A DNA stretch of 64,000 nucleotides from Rhizobium sp. Q54. Lineage in GTDB: Bacteria; Pseudomonadota; Alphaproteobacteria; Micropepsales; Micropepsaceae. The notes below the pieces were generated by a model. The model did not search any database. It worked only from the letters and a program-made list of their open reading frames with translations, and was not told the DNA's origin. The translations under genes were made by a program, and so were the position numbers. This document shows, in pieces, positions 39,828-48,989 of this stretch. Within the stretch, counting starts at the first letter, position 1, and each line of letters starts with the position of its first letter. The stretch is from the NCBI GenBank assembly GCA_945882615.1, contig CAMCWK010000013.1:1-64000 (forward strand), read 5' to 3'.

Positions 39828-41417
39828 TCATGACAAAGTAACCGAGCCAAAACCGTCGGCCGGTCCATTGGGACCTGTGATCACATTCTTGAGCCGCTTG
39901 TTGTAGAAGAACATGGGCTGGCGCTCGAACAGCCAGACCATCGCGACGTCGCGCGTCAACACATGCTGCAGCCGGCTGTAAAGATGTTGCGCTTCGGCCT
40001 TGTCCACCGCCACCGCCGCCTTGTGGAACAGCGCGTCCACTTCCGGATTGCTGTAGCCCTGGATATTGGTTTGCGGCACGCCCTTGCGGATGTTGGAGGA
40101 CAGAAAGAATCGCGCCGTACCGATGGCCGGATCGCCATACTGGCCATAGGAATTGCAATCGACGTCGAAGTCCCAGTTGCCACTGCGGCGGCTGAAGGTT
40201 GGCCAGTCGGTGGATTGCAGCTCGACGTCCAGCCCCACTTCCGACAGCGCCTGCTTGACGTAATGGCACCCGCGCGTCCAGTGCCCGCCACCATCGGGAA
40301 TCATCATCAGGCCGAAGCGATGGCGCACGCCGCCGCGTCCCGGCTTCAATCCCATTTCGTCCAGCAGGGCGCGGGCGCGCGCCTGATCGAAGGGATATTT
40401 CACCACCGCCTTGTCGTCATGATAGGGCAGGTTGGACGGGATCGGGCTGGTGGCCACTTTCCCCAGGCCGAAATTGATCGCCTTGACCAGGAAATCGCGG
40501 TCGATGGCATGGACAAAGGCGGCGCGGAAGCGGCGGTCGCTGAACGGCCAGCGGCGCTGGTTCATTTCCATCACCGTGATCTCGCCGGTGCCGTTAAAGG
40601 CATCGTCGCGCGCCACCACATTGGGATTGGCCATCATCCGCGAATTGACCACCGTGTCGATGTCATCGGCCATGGCCAAATCCACCGCGCCCGATTCCAT
40701 CGCCACCAGCCGCTGCTCCGGCGTGGGACAGACGCGGTAGTAGATGCCGTCCATGCCCGGCTGGCCGGGCCGCCAGTAATGATCGTTGCGGGTCAGGTGG
40801 ATGAACTGGCCGCGCACCCAGCGGTTGAACTTGAACGGCCCGGTGCCGACCGGTTTGAAGTTGTAGGGATTGGTGCGGAAATTCGTGCCTTCGAAGATAT
40901 GCGCCGGCATCATCGGCGCGCTCGACGCCATCAGCGACAGCAAAAAGGCATTGAAGGGCTGCTTCATCTCGAAGCGCAATGTGTACCGGTCTATCACCTT
41001 GATGGCGCGCACATGGCTGAAGGCGTTGCGGCTGCGCGGATTGAGCTGGGGCAGCATCACGCCGCAACTGAACGCCACGTCGCGGGCGGTGAAGGGTACG
41101 CCGTCATGCCAGCGCACATCGGGGCGCAGGTAAAAAGTGTAGGTCATGCCGTCCGGCGACATTTCAAAGGCGCGCGCCAGATTGGGATGCGGCCTGAACT
41201 GCCAGTCGAACAGCAGCAGCGACTCGTTAATGTTGCCGCAGATCTCCTGCATGATGCGGGTATTGAACAGCGGATAATTCAAGTGCGCCGGTTCATCCGT
41301 CATCATGGCGTTGATGGTGCGCTGGCGCGCCGTGGTGCCGGGGGCTTGCGCCCATGAAGGCACGGCGAAGACACCCGCCGCCGCGGCGCCCAGCATCGCG
41401 CGGCGGTCCCAACCCAT
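39828..41417 (-). CDS. Periplasmic solute-binding protein of the ABC importer (SBP family 5)
   Basis: A 529-residue family 5 extracellular binding protein. The N-terminus GWDRRAMLGAAAAGVFAVPSWAQ is a signal peptide with a twin arginine. The mature part has the family pattern: DEPAHLNYPLFNTRIMQEI, LARAFEMSPDGMTYTFYLRPDVRWHDGVPFTARDV, PVGTGPFKFNRWVRGQFIHL and HAIDRDFLVKAINFGLG. Family members bind peptides, nickel, opines and other compounds. The M81 partners suggest a peptide-like ligand. It starts at the stop of the first M81 gene. Confidence 0.93.
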   Translation of the reverse strand: MGWDRRAMLGAAAAGVFAVPSWAQAPGTTARQRTINAMMTDEPAHLNYPLFNTRIMQEICGNINESLLLFDWQFRPHPNLARAFEMSPDGMTYTFYLRPDVRWHDGVPFTARDVAFSCGVMLPQLNPRSRNAFSHVRAIKVIDRYTLRFEMKQPFNAFLLSLMASSAPMMPAHIFEGTNFRTNPYNFKPVGTGPFKFNRWVRGQFIHLTRNDHYWRPGQPGMDGIYYRVCPTPEQRLVAMESGAVDLAMADDIDTVVNSRMMANPNVVARDDAFNGTGEITVMEMNQRRWPFSDRRFRAAFVHAIDRDFLVKAINFGLGKVATSPIPSNLPYHDDKAVVKYPFDQARARALLDEMGLKPGRGGVRHRFGLMMIPDGGGHWTRGCHYVKQALSEVGLDVELQSTDWPTFSRRSGNWDFDVDCNSYGQYGDPAIGTARFFLSSNIRKGVPQTNIQGYSNPEVDALFHKAAVAVDKAEAQHLYSRLQHVLTRDVAMVWLFERQPMFFYNKRLKNVITGPNGPADGFGSVTLS

Positions 41418-42901
41418 TATGCCTCCAGGCGGTCCAGCGGATAAACCGGCCGCCGCAGCCTGGTATAGGGCAACCGCGTGATGTCGGAAGTGCAGGGCCC
41501 GCTGGTGCTGACGGTGAATTCGCCAGCCGCGATCTTGCCGTAAGCGACGCGGTGACCCACCGCCGCCTTGACGCCGATCATGGTGAGGTCCTCAGGATTG
41601 ACGCCCTGGCTGCGCCATTGCCCCAGATCAAAGGGCGGCAGGGCCTTGCTGGTGAGCAGGATGGTGAGGCCCTTGTGCTTCACCACCGCGCACGGTCCCA
41701 TGCGGATGATCTTGCCCAGCGATCCCACCAGATGGGAATTCTTGTCTTCCAGCTCGAACACGCCATCGCTTTTGGACACCAGCTCGACTTCCAGCGTCAC
41801 CGGACCCGGATCGAGCGGCGACGTGCCGCCGATGGGCAAGGTGATCTTGCCGCCGACGGGCACATCCTTCAGCGCCGCCACATTCTTCGCATTGGCCAAC
41901 GCCACGCCCGCGCCCTGCACATTGTATTTCAAAAGCGCCCGCAGCACATCGGTGCCATCGCCGGGTGCGCCGCCGCCGATATTGTCGGCTGGCTCCACCA
42001 GCAGTACGGGGCCGCGGCCCGCCGGCTTGAAGTCGCGCACCACCGTATCGAGATCATGCTCGGGCGGAATGCCGCCTTCGCGCATGTCCCAGGCGATCTG
42101 CGCCAGTTCGCGCAAGCCCTCCTGCGCCGCCGCCGCGCTGCCTTCGGTGATGATGCTGAAGGCCACACCGGCATTGGGCACGTCGGAAAAGGCATAGCCG
42201 CCGACAATATTCACCGCCAGCACGCCGGGAATGTCTTTCTCCATGCGCCGCGCCGCATCTTCCAGCGCCCGCATCGGCCCATCCTTGGTGCCGGTGCCCG
42301 TGGGCGGCCAGACGATCGGCGTCACCAGCACCAGATGCTTGGGCCGCACACCGGTCTTGAGGCAGCGCGCCAGCAGCTTTGTTGTCAGCACGGCACTGTC
42401 ATAGGCGTCGGTGTGCGGGCATTCGCGGTAGAAGATCATGCAGTCCGACAGCGCGCCCATGCGCGGCGTCAGCGTGGCGTGCAGATCGCCCACACAATAC
42501 ATCGGCAGGCTTTCCGCGCCCGGCGTGCCCCGAATGCGCGCCATCAGCTCGCCTTCGGGATCGTCGCACTGGCTAGTCACCATCGCGCCATGAAGCGACA
42601 GGTGGATGGCGTCCAGCCCGTCGGCCAGCGCCTGTTCCAGCGCCGGCTTCACCTCGCCCCAGAAGGTCTCGAATACTTCATGGTCGACGGTGCCCGAGGC
42701 GCCGCCGGTATAGATCACGCTGGGCACCACCTCCCAGCCTTCCTTGGCAGCGACACTGAGGAAGCCGTCGATCTGCGAGGCATCCCCAAGCCGGTCGGTA
42801 ATCTGCTGGCCGCGATGGACCTCGAAGCCTTCAAATCCGGTGGTTTCGCCCGAGAAGGAATGGGTCTCGTGGAATATCCCGGCGATGAAAACCCTGGTCA
42901 T
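41417..42901 (-). CDS. M81-family metallopeptidase (MlrC-like), operon-proximal copy
   Basis: A 494-residue cytoplasmic M81 protein, first gene of the operon. Blocks RVFIAGIFHETHSFSG, AIHLSLHGAMV, VGDLHATLT and ECPHTDAYDSA carry Asp139, His141 and His163 at the same residue numbers as the distal copy. The C-terminal domain has EPADNIGGGAPGDGTDVLRALL and ends RLPYTRLRRPVYPLDRLEA. Overall similarity to the other copy is limited to such motifs, so the two probably cleave different bonds or substrates. Its stop overlaps the start of the binding-protein gene. Confidence 0.87.
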   Translation of the reverse strand: MTRVFIAGIFHETHSFSGETTGFEGFEVHRGQQITDRLGDASQIDGFLSVAAKEGWEVVPSVIYTGGASGTVDHEVFETFWGEVKPALEQALADGLDAIHLSLHGAMVTSQCDDPEGELMARIRGTPGAESLPMYCVGDLHATLTPRMGALSDCMIFYRECPHTDAYDSAVLTTKLLARCLKTGVRPKHLVLVTPIVWPPTGTGTKDGPMRALEDAARRMEKDIPGVLAVNIVGGYAFSDVPNAGVAFSIITEGSAAAAQEGLRELAQIAWDMREGGIPPEHDLDTVVRDFKPAGRGPVLLVEPADNIGGGAPGDGTDVLRALLKYNVQGAGVALANAKNVAALKDVPVGGKITLPIGGTSPLDPGPVTLEVELVSKSDGVFELEDKNSHLVGSLGKIIRMGPCAVVKHKGLTILLTSKALPPFDLGQWRSQGVNPEDLTMIGVKAAVGHRVAYGKIAAGEFTVSTSGPCTSDITRLPYTRLRRPVYPLDRLEA

Positions 42902-43028
42902 TGACGGCCCCTTTTTTCAAAGCTTCCCGGTTTTTCGGGAGGGTTGCAAGCATGGCACCTATGGCATTGCAGCAATGGCGCGCGTTGCGTTTCAGGCCTA
43001 GAAATGAGGCGTCGAACGGACCCACCCA

Positions 43029-43802
43029 GTGCTGCTCCTCAAACTCACCATCATCCCGCTGGCGGTTCTGGCGCTGGGCATCATGGAGCGCCTGCACGGG
43101 CCGCGGGTGGCGGGCTGGCTGTCGGGATTCCCGGTGGTGGCGCTGCCGCTGCAGCTGTTCATCACCCTGGACCATGACACGGCCTTCGGCAGTGCCAGTG
43201 CGCTGGGCGCCTGGTACGGGCTGGTGGCCTGGCTGAGCTTTGCCATGACCTATTCCTGGTGCTCGCGCTTCCTGAACTGGTTCTGGTGCATCGTCATTGG
43301 CATTGCCGTCTGGGCCGTCATGGCGGTGGTGATGCTGGAGGCCCAGCAACTGTCGCCCTGGACCAAACTGCTGCCGGTATTGGGCTTTGTCCTGGCCCTC
43401 TTCGCCTATCCCCGCGGCGAAGCCTCGGACGAACAGCGCGAACATGTCTGGTGGGGCCTGCCGGCACGTATGCTGGCCGGCGCGGTGCTGACGGTGGTGA
43501 TCACCCAGTTCTCCGAAGCGCTGGGCACCAGCTGGTCGGGCCTGTTCTCCACCTTCCCGGTGATCGCCTCGGTGATCGCTGTCTCCAACCACATCCAGTA
43601 TGGCAGCCGCGCGGTGCGCGAAGCGGTGGCCGGCATGTCGATGGGCATCGCCTCGGTCGGCGCCTTCTGCTTTTCGCTTTATCTCCTGCTGGCGATCACC
43701 GGCGTGTGGACGGCGTTCGGCCTGGCGCTGCTGGCGTCCTCCACCGCCCACGCCCTCACCTACCTGCTGTTCAAGCACAAGGGCGCCAAGGCAAAAGCCT
43801 AG
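43029..43802 (+). CDS. Polytopic inner-membrane protein of unknown function
   Basis: A 257-residue protein with about 8 hydrophobic segments and almost no loops, starting at GTG 43029. It has no signal peptide. Recognisable stretches are RLHGPRVAGWLSGFPVVALPLQLFITLDHD and SEALGTSWSGLFSTFPVIASVIAVSNH, two related halves with a (S/T)GFPV or STFPV core, which suggests an internal duplication. I do not recognise the family with confidence. It converges on the aminotransferase gene. Confidence 0.7.
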   Translation: MLLLKLTIIPLAVLALGIMERLHGPRVAGWLSGFPVVALPLQLFITLDHDTAFGSASALGAWYGLVAWLSFAMTYSWCSRFLNWFWCIVIGIAVWAVMAVVMLEAQQLSPWTKLLPVLGFVLALFAYPRGEASDEQREHVWWGLPARMLAGAVLTVVITQFSEALGTSWSGLFSTFPVIASVIAVSNHIQYGSRAVREAVAGMSMGIASVGAFCFSLYLLLAITGVWTAFGLALLASSTAHALTYLLFKHKGAKAKA

Positions 43803-43811
43803 GCGATCTCT

Positions 43812-45104
43812 TTATCGGATTTCTGGCGCCGCGCCGCGCACCGCTTCCAGCGTGGCATCGATCACAGCATCGTCATGCTCCGACGATACGAACCAGGCGC
43901 CGCGCTCCAGTACCCGCACCCCGCGCTTCAGCAGCGCATGGGCGAACTTCACATACATCGACTTGTCGCTTTTCAGCAGGTCACGGTAGCTCTTCGCCGG
44001 GGCGTCCAGCCCGAAGCCGACATGGAACACCAGCTCAAAGCCGGTGACCTGCGCCTTGATGCCGTTTTCTTTCAGGATCGCCGCGATGCCGTCGCGCAAG
44101 CGAATACCGCGCTTGGAGCTTTGCTCGTAATGCTCGGCTGTCAGCCCCTTCTGCGTCGCCACCATCGCCGCCATCGTGACGGGCTGGGCATTGAAGGTGC
44201 CGCCATGCAGCACGCCGCCGGTGACGAACAGGTCCAAAAGATCGGCGCGTCCCACAAGCGCGGCCACCGGGAAGCCATTGGCGATGGCCTTGGCGAAAAT
44301 CGAAAGATCGGGCGTCACGCCGAACCGGCCCTGGGCGCTGTTTCGTCCCAAGCGGAAGCCGGTGATCACTTCGTCGAAAATCAGGATGGCGCCATGCTTG
44401 CGGCAGGCGGCTTGCGCGCCTTCCAGATAGCCGGGCCCCGGCGGGATGGCGCCCTGGTTGCACATGGCGGGCTCCATGATCACGCCCGCAATGTCGCCCC
44501 TGGCCAGCCGCGCTTCCAGCTTGGCCAGATCGTTCCAGCCGATCACGTCCAGCCCGGCGGCGTCGGCCGGGTCCTGGCCCTTGCTGCCCGCCACCAGCAC
44601 CGGCGCGTCTTGCGGTCCCGCAGCATTCTCAGCCGGCGCGGTGGACCACAGGATATTGTCGAACCAGCCGTGATAATGGCCTTCGAATTTCAGGATGATG
44701 CGCTTGCCCGTGGCGGCCCGCGCCAGGCGGAAGGCGGCCTGCGCCACTTCCGAGCCTGACGAGCCGAACCGAATGCGCTCAGCCGAAGGAATTCGTTCGC
44801 ACAAGATTTTGGCGGCTTCGAATTCGATCTCGGACTGGCCGGCATAGAGAATGCCCTTATCGACCTGCGCCTTCACGGCCTCCTGCACGCCTTTGGGGCT
44901 ATGGCCCAGAACCATCGCGCCCATGCCGCAGTAATAATCGATCAGCCGGTTGCCATCGACATCGATCAGATACGCGCCCTCGCCGCGCTGGAACACCAGC
45001 GGCCCGCCCGCCATGCCGATGCGGAAATTGCTGTTGACCCCCCCCGCAATGTGGCTGGCGCCTTGCGCAATCAACTGCGCCGAACGGTCGAATGACAGTG
45101 ACAT
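43812..45104 (-). CDS. Class III aminotransferase, glutamate-1-semialdehyde-aminomutase-like
   Basis: A 430-residue PLP enzyme. It shows GSSGSEVAQAAFRLARAATG (cofactor phosphate region), FEGHYHGWFDN, EPAMCNQGAIPPGPGYLEG, ILIFDEVITGFRLG (Asp244) and SIFAKAIANGFPVAALVGR with Lys272 as the Schiff-base lysine. The fold is that of HemL, but the context (divergent Lrp regulator, amino-acid and peptide genes nearby) suggests an amino-acid or amine transaminase or mutase. ATG 45104 (MSLSFDRSAQ) is preferred; the frame extends to 45209 but that would overlap the Lrp gene start. Confidence 0.85.
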   Translation of the reverse strand: MSLSFDRSAQLIAQGASHIAGGVNSNFRIGMAGGPLVFQRGEGAYLIDVDGNRLIDYYCGMGAMVLGHSPKGVQEAVKAQVDKGILYAGQSEIEFEAAKILCERIPSAERIRFGSSGSEVAQAAFRLARAATGKRIILKFEGHYHGWFDNILWSTAPAENAAGPQDAPVLVAGSKGQDPADAAGLDVIGWNDLAKLEARLARGDIAGVIMEPAMCNQGAIPPGPGYLEGAQAACRKHGAILIFDEVITGFRLGRNSAQGRFGVTPDLSIFAKAIANGFPVAALVGRADLLDLFVTGGVLHGGTFNAQPVTMAAMVATQKGLTAEHYEQSSKRGIRLRDGIAAILKENGIKAQVTGFELVFHVGFGLDAPAKSYRDLLKSDKSMYVKFAHALLKRGVRVLERGAWFVSSEHDDAVIDATLEAVRGAAPEIR

Positions 45105-45202
45105 GCGGGTTTCCGGCTCTTGATCCGCCAGCCAGATTATCCCTTGAGCAGTGGGTTTTTTCACCGCAGAATGGAGAAAATTGGCCAAGGATCGGAGAAA
45201 CA

Positions 45203-45697
45203 ATGGCAAAAGGTATCAAAAACCGAAATAATTCTCCAGTCGCACTTGAGCCAAGCGATCGTGCAATTCTTCGCGAGTTGCTGCGCAATGGGCGGGCAAC
45301 CAATGCCCAATTGGCAGCCGTGGCGGACATGTCGGAATCCGCCTGCTTTCGCCGCCTGAAGAAGCTGGAGGAAAGCGGCGTCATAGAAAACTACACGGTG
45401 CGCATCAAGCCGGCAGCGGTCGGACTGAATCTGACTGCCATCATCTCGATAGGCCTGGCAAACCAGTCTGACGATGAAGTGGTGAAATTTGAAAAAGCCG
45501 TCGCCAAAATTCCGGAAGTCCTGGAATGTCACTTGCTGACGGGAACGCCGGACTATCTGCTTCGCGTGGCAGTCGCGGATCTCGAAGGGCTGGAAAGGCT
45601 TTACGCAACCGCATTGCGCCGACTGCCCGGCGTATCGCGCTTTTCCTCCAGCCTGGTCCTGAGATCGGTCGTGAACAGGAACAGCTTGCCCATTTAG
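45203..45697 (+). CDS. Lrp/AsnC-family transcriptional regulator
   Basis: A 164-residue regulator. A basic N-terminal tail is followed by the helix-turn-helix LEPSDRAILRELLRNGRATNAQLAAVADMSESACFRRLKKLEESGVIENY and by a RAM effector domain (TAIISIGLANQ, VLECHLLTGTPDYLLRVAVADLEGLERL). ATG 45203 has GGAG 9 bp in front. It is transcribed divergently from the aminotransferase gene across about 98 bp, the usual layout for an Lrp-type protein and its amino-acid-responsive target. Confidence 0.92.
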   Translation: MAKGIKNRNNSPVALEPSDRAILRELLRNGRATNAQLAAVADMSESACFRRLKKLEESGVIENYTVRIKPAAVGLNLTAIISIGLANQSDDEVVKFEKAVAKIPEVLECHLLTGTPDYLLRVAVADLEGLERLYATALRRLPGVSRFSSSLVLRSVVNRNSLPI

Positions 45698-45767
45698 CCT
45701 GGGCCATTTTCGGTCCGCTTGTATTCCATCTGCCCCGCCCATAGGATTTTTGAAAAAGGGTGGGGAC

Positions 45768-46982
45768 ATGAAGACCAGATGGATCGGCGCCCTGTTGGGC
45801 GCGGCATTGCTCACAACGCCAGCCTTTGCCGTCGACTATTTTCCGCCGGCTGATTCCGCAAAGGGGGGCGATGGCTGGGCCACCCGCACGCCGGCACAGG
45901 CAGGGTTTGATCCCGCCAAGCTGAAGGCCGCGATCGATTTCGCGATTTCCGCCGAGCAGAAATATCCGCCCGAACTGGCCGACAAGGTGGACATCCGCGA
46001 CCTGCGCCTTTCCATCCCGCTGAAATATGCCGGCAACAACGAACCCTACAGTTCGCCCATCGGCCCGTTAAAAGCGCATGCGCCTGCCAACGGCATCATC
46101 ATCAAGGGCGGTTACATCGTCGCCGAATGGGGCAAGACCCGCGAAGTCGACATGACCTTCTCGGTGACCAAGACTTTTTTGTCGTCGGTGGCAGGCGTCG
46201 CCTTCGATAAAGGCATGATCAAGAACGTCAACGACCGCGTGATCGATTATGTGCGTCCCACATCCGACTACATGCTGGCGCACAACCAGCCGGTCACCTG
46301 GAACGACATGCTGCGTCAGCAGTCGGGCTGGATCGGCACCCTGTGGGGCAAGCCCTGGTGGGCGGATCGCCCCGAAGCCGGCAAGCCCTGGAGCGAGCTG
46401 GCCAAGGGCCCGCCGCCGGTGGGCAAGGAATGGAAATACAACGATGTGCGGGTGAACGCGCTGGCGCTGGCCCTGACCCATTTGTGGAAGCGCCCGCTGC
46501 CCGAGGTGATGAAGGAAACCATCGCCGACCCCATCGGCATGTCCGACACCTGGCATTGGGAGGGCTATGACAACAGCTTCACCACCATCGACGGCAAGCG
46601 CGTCAAGGTGGTGAGCGGCGGCGGCCATTGGGGCGGCGGCATGTTCCTGTCGGCGCGCGACCAGGCGCGGCTGGGATTGCTGGGCCTGGCCAACGGCAAG
46701 TGGAATGGCCGGACCGTGCTGTCGGATGCCTGGGTGAAGATGGCGCGCACGCCCACCGGACCCAATCCCGGTTACGGCTTCTGCAACTGGTATCTCAACA
46801 CCGGCAAGAAGCTCTATCCGGCGGCGCGCGAAGACAGCCTGTCCTTCAACGGCGACGGCGCCAACATCATCTTCGTCGACTATCAGCACGACATCGTCGC
46901 GGTGGTGCGCTGGATCGACGGCCCGAAGATGAAGGAGTTCGTGCGCCTCTTGATCGAGGCCACCGGCGAACCGGCGCCGTAA
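45768..46982 (+). CDS. Exported serine hydrolase of the class C beta-lactamase family
   Basis: A 404-residue protein with a Sec signal (MKTRWIGALLGAALLTTPAFA). The catalytic S-x-x-K motif is SVTK (Ser132, Lys135), followed by the Tyr-containing KYNDVRVNALALAL and a GGGHWGGGMFLSARDQARLGLL block. Family members are D-aminopeptidases, esterases, carboxypeptidases or lactamases; the substrate is unknown. ATG 45768 follows GTGGGG. Its stop codon is directly next to that of the convergent dienelactone hydrolase gene, with no gap. Confidence 0.86.
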   Translation: MKTRWIGALLGAALLTTPAFAVDYFPPADSAKGGDGWATRTPAQAGFDPAKLKAAIDFAISAEQKYPPELADKVDIRDLRLSIPLKYAGNNEPYSSPIGPLKAHAPANGIIIKGGYIVAEWGKTREVDMTFSVTKTFLSSVAGVAFDKGMIKNVNDRVIDYVRPTSDYMLAHNQPVTWNDMLRQQSGWIGTLWGKPWWADRPEAGKPWSELAKGPPPVGKEWKYNDVRVNALALALTHLWKRPLPEVMKETIADPIGMSDTWHWEGYDNSFTTIDGKRVKVVSGGGHWGGGMFLSARDQARLGLLGLANGKWNGRTVLSDAWVKMARTPTGPNPGYGFCNWYLNTGKKLYPAAREDSLSFNGDGANIIFVDYQHDIVAVVRWIDGPKMKEFVRLLIEATGEPAP

Positions 46983-47846
46983 TCAGGCCAGCGCCGTCCT
47001 GTACATCGCGCTGAGCGCCGCCCAGGCGCGCTCAGCTTGCGCTTCGTTGTAGACGGCGCTGCCCTTGACGCACCAGCCATGGTCGGCGGGGTAGACCTCG
47101 ACCGTCGCGGGGCGGCCGGCGGCGGCGAAGGCTGCTTTCAGGTCATCCTTCACCGTCGGCTCCTTCGCATCGTCATTGCGCGCCTTGGCGATCAGATAGG
47201 CGGCATTGGTCTTGGGGATCAGCAAATGCGGGCTGTTGGGGTTTTTCGTCACCAGCCCGCCGCCATGGAAGCTTCCCACCGCCGCGATCCGGCTGGGCAC
47301 TGCGGCGGCGGTCCGGAACGACAGCGGGCCGCCCATGCAATAGCCCTGCACGCCGGTTTTGCGGGTCTTGCTGGTCTGGGCTTGCGCGTCCAGGAACGCC
47401 AGATAGGCGACCGCATCGCGGTCCACGCCGTCATCGGTCATGGCGCCGCGATAGCCCATCAGCCGGGCGCGCTGTTCGGGGTTGGAAAAATCGAACTTGT
47501 CGTCGATCACCGGCGCCTTGGCCGAGCGATAGAAGGGATTGACCACCAGCACCACATAGCCTTCGCCCGCCAGGCGGCGGCCCATGTCGCGGAATGCGGG
47601 GCGCAAGCCCATGATGTCGGGCCAGATCAGCACGGCGGGCCATGTGCCGGTGCCGACGGGATGGAACAAGGCCGAGTCCGAGGTGCCGTCGGGCGTTTTC
47701 ACCGCCACGTCTTTTTCAACGACGTTGGATTGGGCCAGCGCAGGCGCGGCCGCCATGCCGGCGGTCGCCACGGTCAGAAGACCGAAGCCGCGCCGCGAAA
47801 GCCGGGAATCTTCAACAAGGCCGGGGTGAATGTCTTCATCGCACAT
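46983..47846 (-). CDS. Exported dienelactone hydrolase family protein
   Basis: A 287-residue alpha/beta hydrolase. A Tat signal is visible (LSRRGFGLLTVATAGMAAAPALA), so it probably acts in the periplasm. The nucleophile is Cys170 in GVQGYCMGGPLSF, characteristic of the dienelactone hydrolase family, with a likely catalytic histidine in YPADHGWC. Usual members open dienelactones from chloroaromatic catabolism; exported forms have less defined substrates. Confidence 0.88.
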   Translation of the reverse strand: MCDEDIHPGLVEDSRLSRRGFGLLTVATAGMAAAPALAQSNVVEKDVAVKTPDGTSDSALFHPVGTGTWPAVLIWPDIMGLRPAFRDMGRRLAGEGYVVLVVNPFYRSAKAPVIDDKFDFSNPEQRARLMGYRGAMTDDGVDRDAVAYLAFLDAQAQTSKTRKTGVQGYCMGGPLSFRTAAAVPSRIAAVGSFHGGGLVTKNPNSPHLLIPKTNAAYLIAKARNDDAKEPTVKDDLKAAFAAAGRPATVEVYPADHGWCVKGSAVYNEAQAERAWAALSAMYRTALA

Positions 47847-47940
47847 GGCGTCTCTCCCTCACGCTTGGACGCGTAGCAAAGGAGCCGATGGCGGCAGTGT
47901 CAAGTCCGCCCGGCAGGCAAAGCCTGCCGGGCGGCGACAA

Positions 47941-48843
47941 TTACTTCACGTTGATAAACGGCACCGTGTTGCCCGGCATCATGGTGGTCGGCAGCACGCC
48001 GTTCCACTTTTCCGAAGCCACCAGGGTCGGCAGGGCCGGATTGTTGCGCAAGGCTTCGCCGCGCGCCTGGATGGCGCCGGCTTCGGCCTTGCCCTGCACT
48101 TCGATCTGGTGCGCCTTGGCGTCCGAGGCGGACTTCACTTCATAGGCCAGGGCGTCGGCATCGATGATGCGCTTCTGCTTGTCGGCTTCGGCCTGCTGCT
48201 GCTTGACGATCGCCTGCATGCGAAGTTCGACCGCGCTCTCATATTGCTGCGAGAAGGTGATGTCCTCGATCTGCACGCTGTCGATCACCACCGGCCCGCT
48301 GACGGACTTGCGAATGGCCTCGAACACCTCGGCATTCAGCACGGTACGCTTCTGGATCGCATCGGCGGCGTCGAACTGACCGAACACGGTCTTGAGCTGG
48401 TCATAGGCGCGCGAAATGATCACGCGCTGCTTCATGTTTTCCAGCGAGCCGTATTGGGCATAGACCGCCGAGGCGTCGGTGACGTGATAGTTGATCGCCA
48501 TGGCGATGGTCGCCGGCTGCTGGTCGCGCGAATAGGTCTGCAGCCTGGTATCGGCCACATCCGTCTTCTCGAAGGATTCCTTCTGGATCTGGACGGAAAT
48601 CTTTTCGACGCTGTTGATGAAGGGAATCTTGAAATGCAGGCCTGGTCCGGCTTCGCCGACCACGCGGCCCAGCCGCAGGATCACGCCGCGCTCGCCTTCA
48701 TCAATGGTGTAGGCGGTGGAGAACAGCAGCACCAACCCTACCACGACGGCGGCACCGGCAGCGATGGCGCGCTTGGGCAGCTGGTTGAAGTTGAAATCCA
48801 TGCTTGGCAGCTTGGGTGGCTGCGCACCCCAGGGACTACTCAT
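47941..48843 (-). CDS. SPFH/Band 7 (prohibitin-type) membrane protein
   Basis: A 300-residue protein with one N-terminal membrane helix (AIAAGAAVVVGLVLLFSTAYTI, about residues 26-47) followed by the SPFH domain: IDEGERGVILRLGRVVGEAGPGLHFKIPFI, QTYSRDQQPATIAMAINYHVTD, VVIDSVQIEDITFSQQYESAVE. The C-terminal half is a coiled coil (MQAIVKQQQAEADKQKRIIDADA). Such proteins scaffold membrane microdomains and regulate proteases such as FtsH. It is monocistronic here. Confidence 0.9.
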   Translation of the reverse strand: MSSPWGAQPPKLPSMDFNFNQLPKRAIAAGAAVVVGLVLLFSTAYTIDEGERGVILRLGRVVGEAGPGLHFKIPFINSVEKISVQIQKESFEKTDVADTRLQTYSRDQQPATIAMAINYHVTDASAVYAQYGSLENMKQRVIISRAYDQLKTVFGQFDAADAIQKRTVLNAEVFEAIRKSVSGPVVIDSVQIEDITFSQQYESAVELRMQAIVKQQQAEADKQKRIIDADALAYEVKSASDAKAHQIEVQGKAEAGAIQARGEALRNNPALPTLVASEKWNGVLPTTMMPGNTVPFINVK

Positions 48844-48989
48844 GACGGCTTGGTATCTCCTTTAGCGTTGGAATGGCGCGGATAATCCGCGGCCCGTTTC
48901 CCAATTATATCGCGGCAAAAGCGCGTTGTTTTGTGAATTGTTCAATACCGCGCGCCAGGTGTCAAAACTAAGGCACGTCGCCCCCCGGC

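Noticed and set aside
42925-42940. TCCCG-N6-CGGGA repeat upstream of the first M81 gene as an operator
   Set aside because: Five-base arms in GC-rich DNA are expected by chance; no other support.
43812-45104. Aminotransferase as HemL (glutamate-1-semialdehyde aminomutase)
   Set aside because: The fold fits, but there is no haem gene context and alphaproteobacteria normally make aminolevulinate by HemA synthase, so the symbol hemL was not given.
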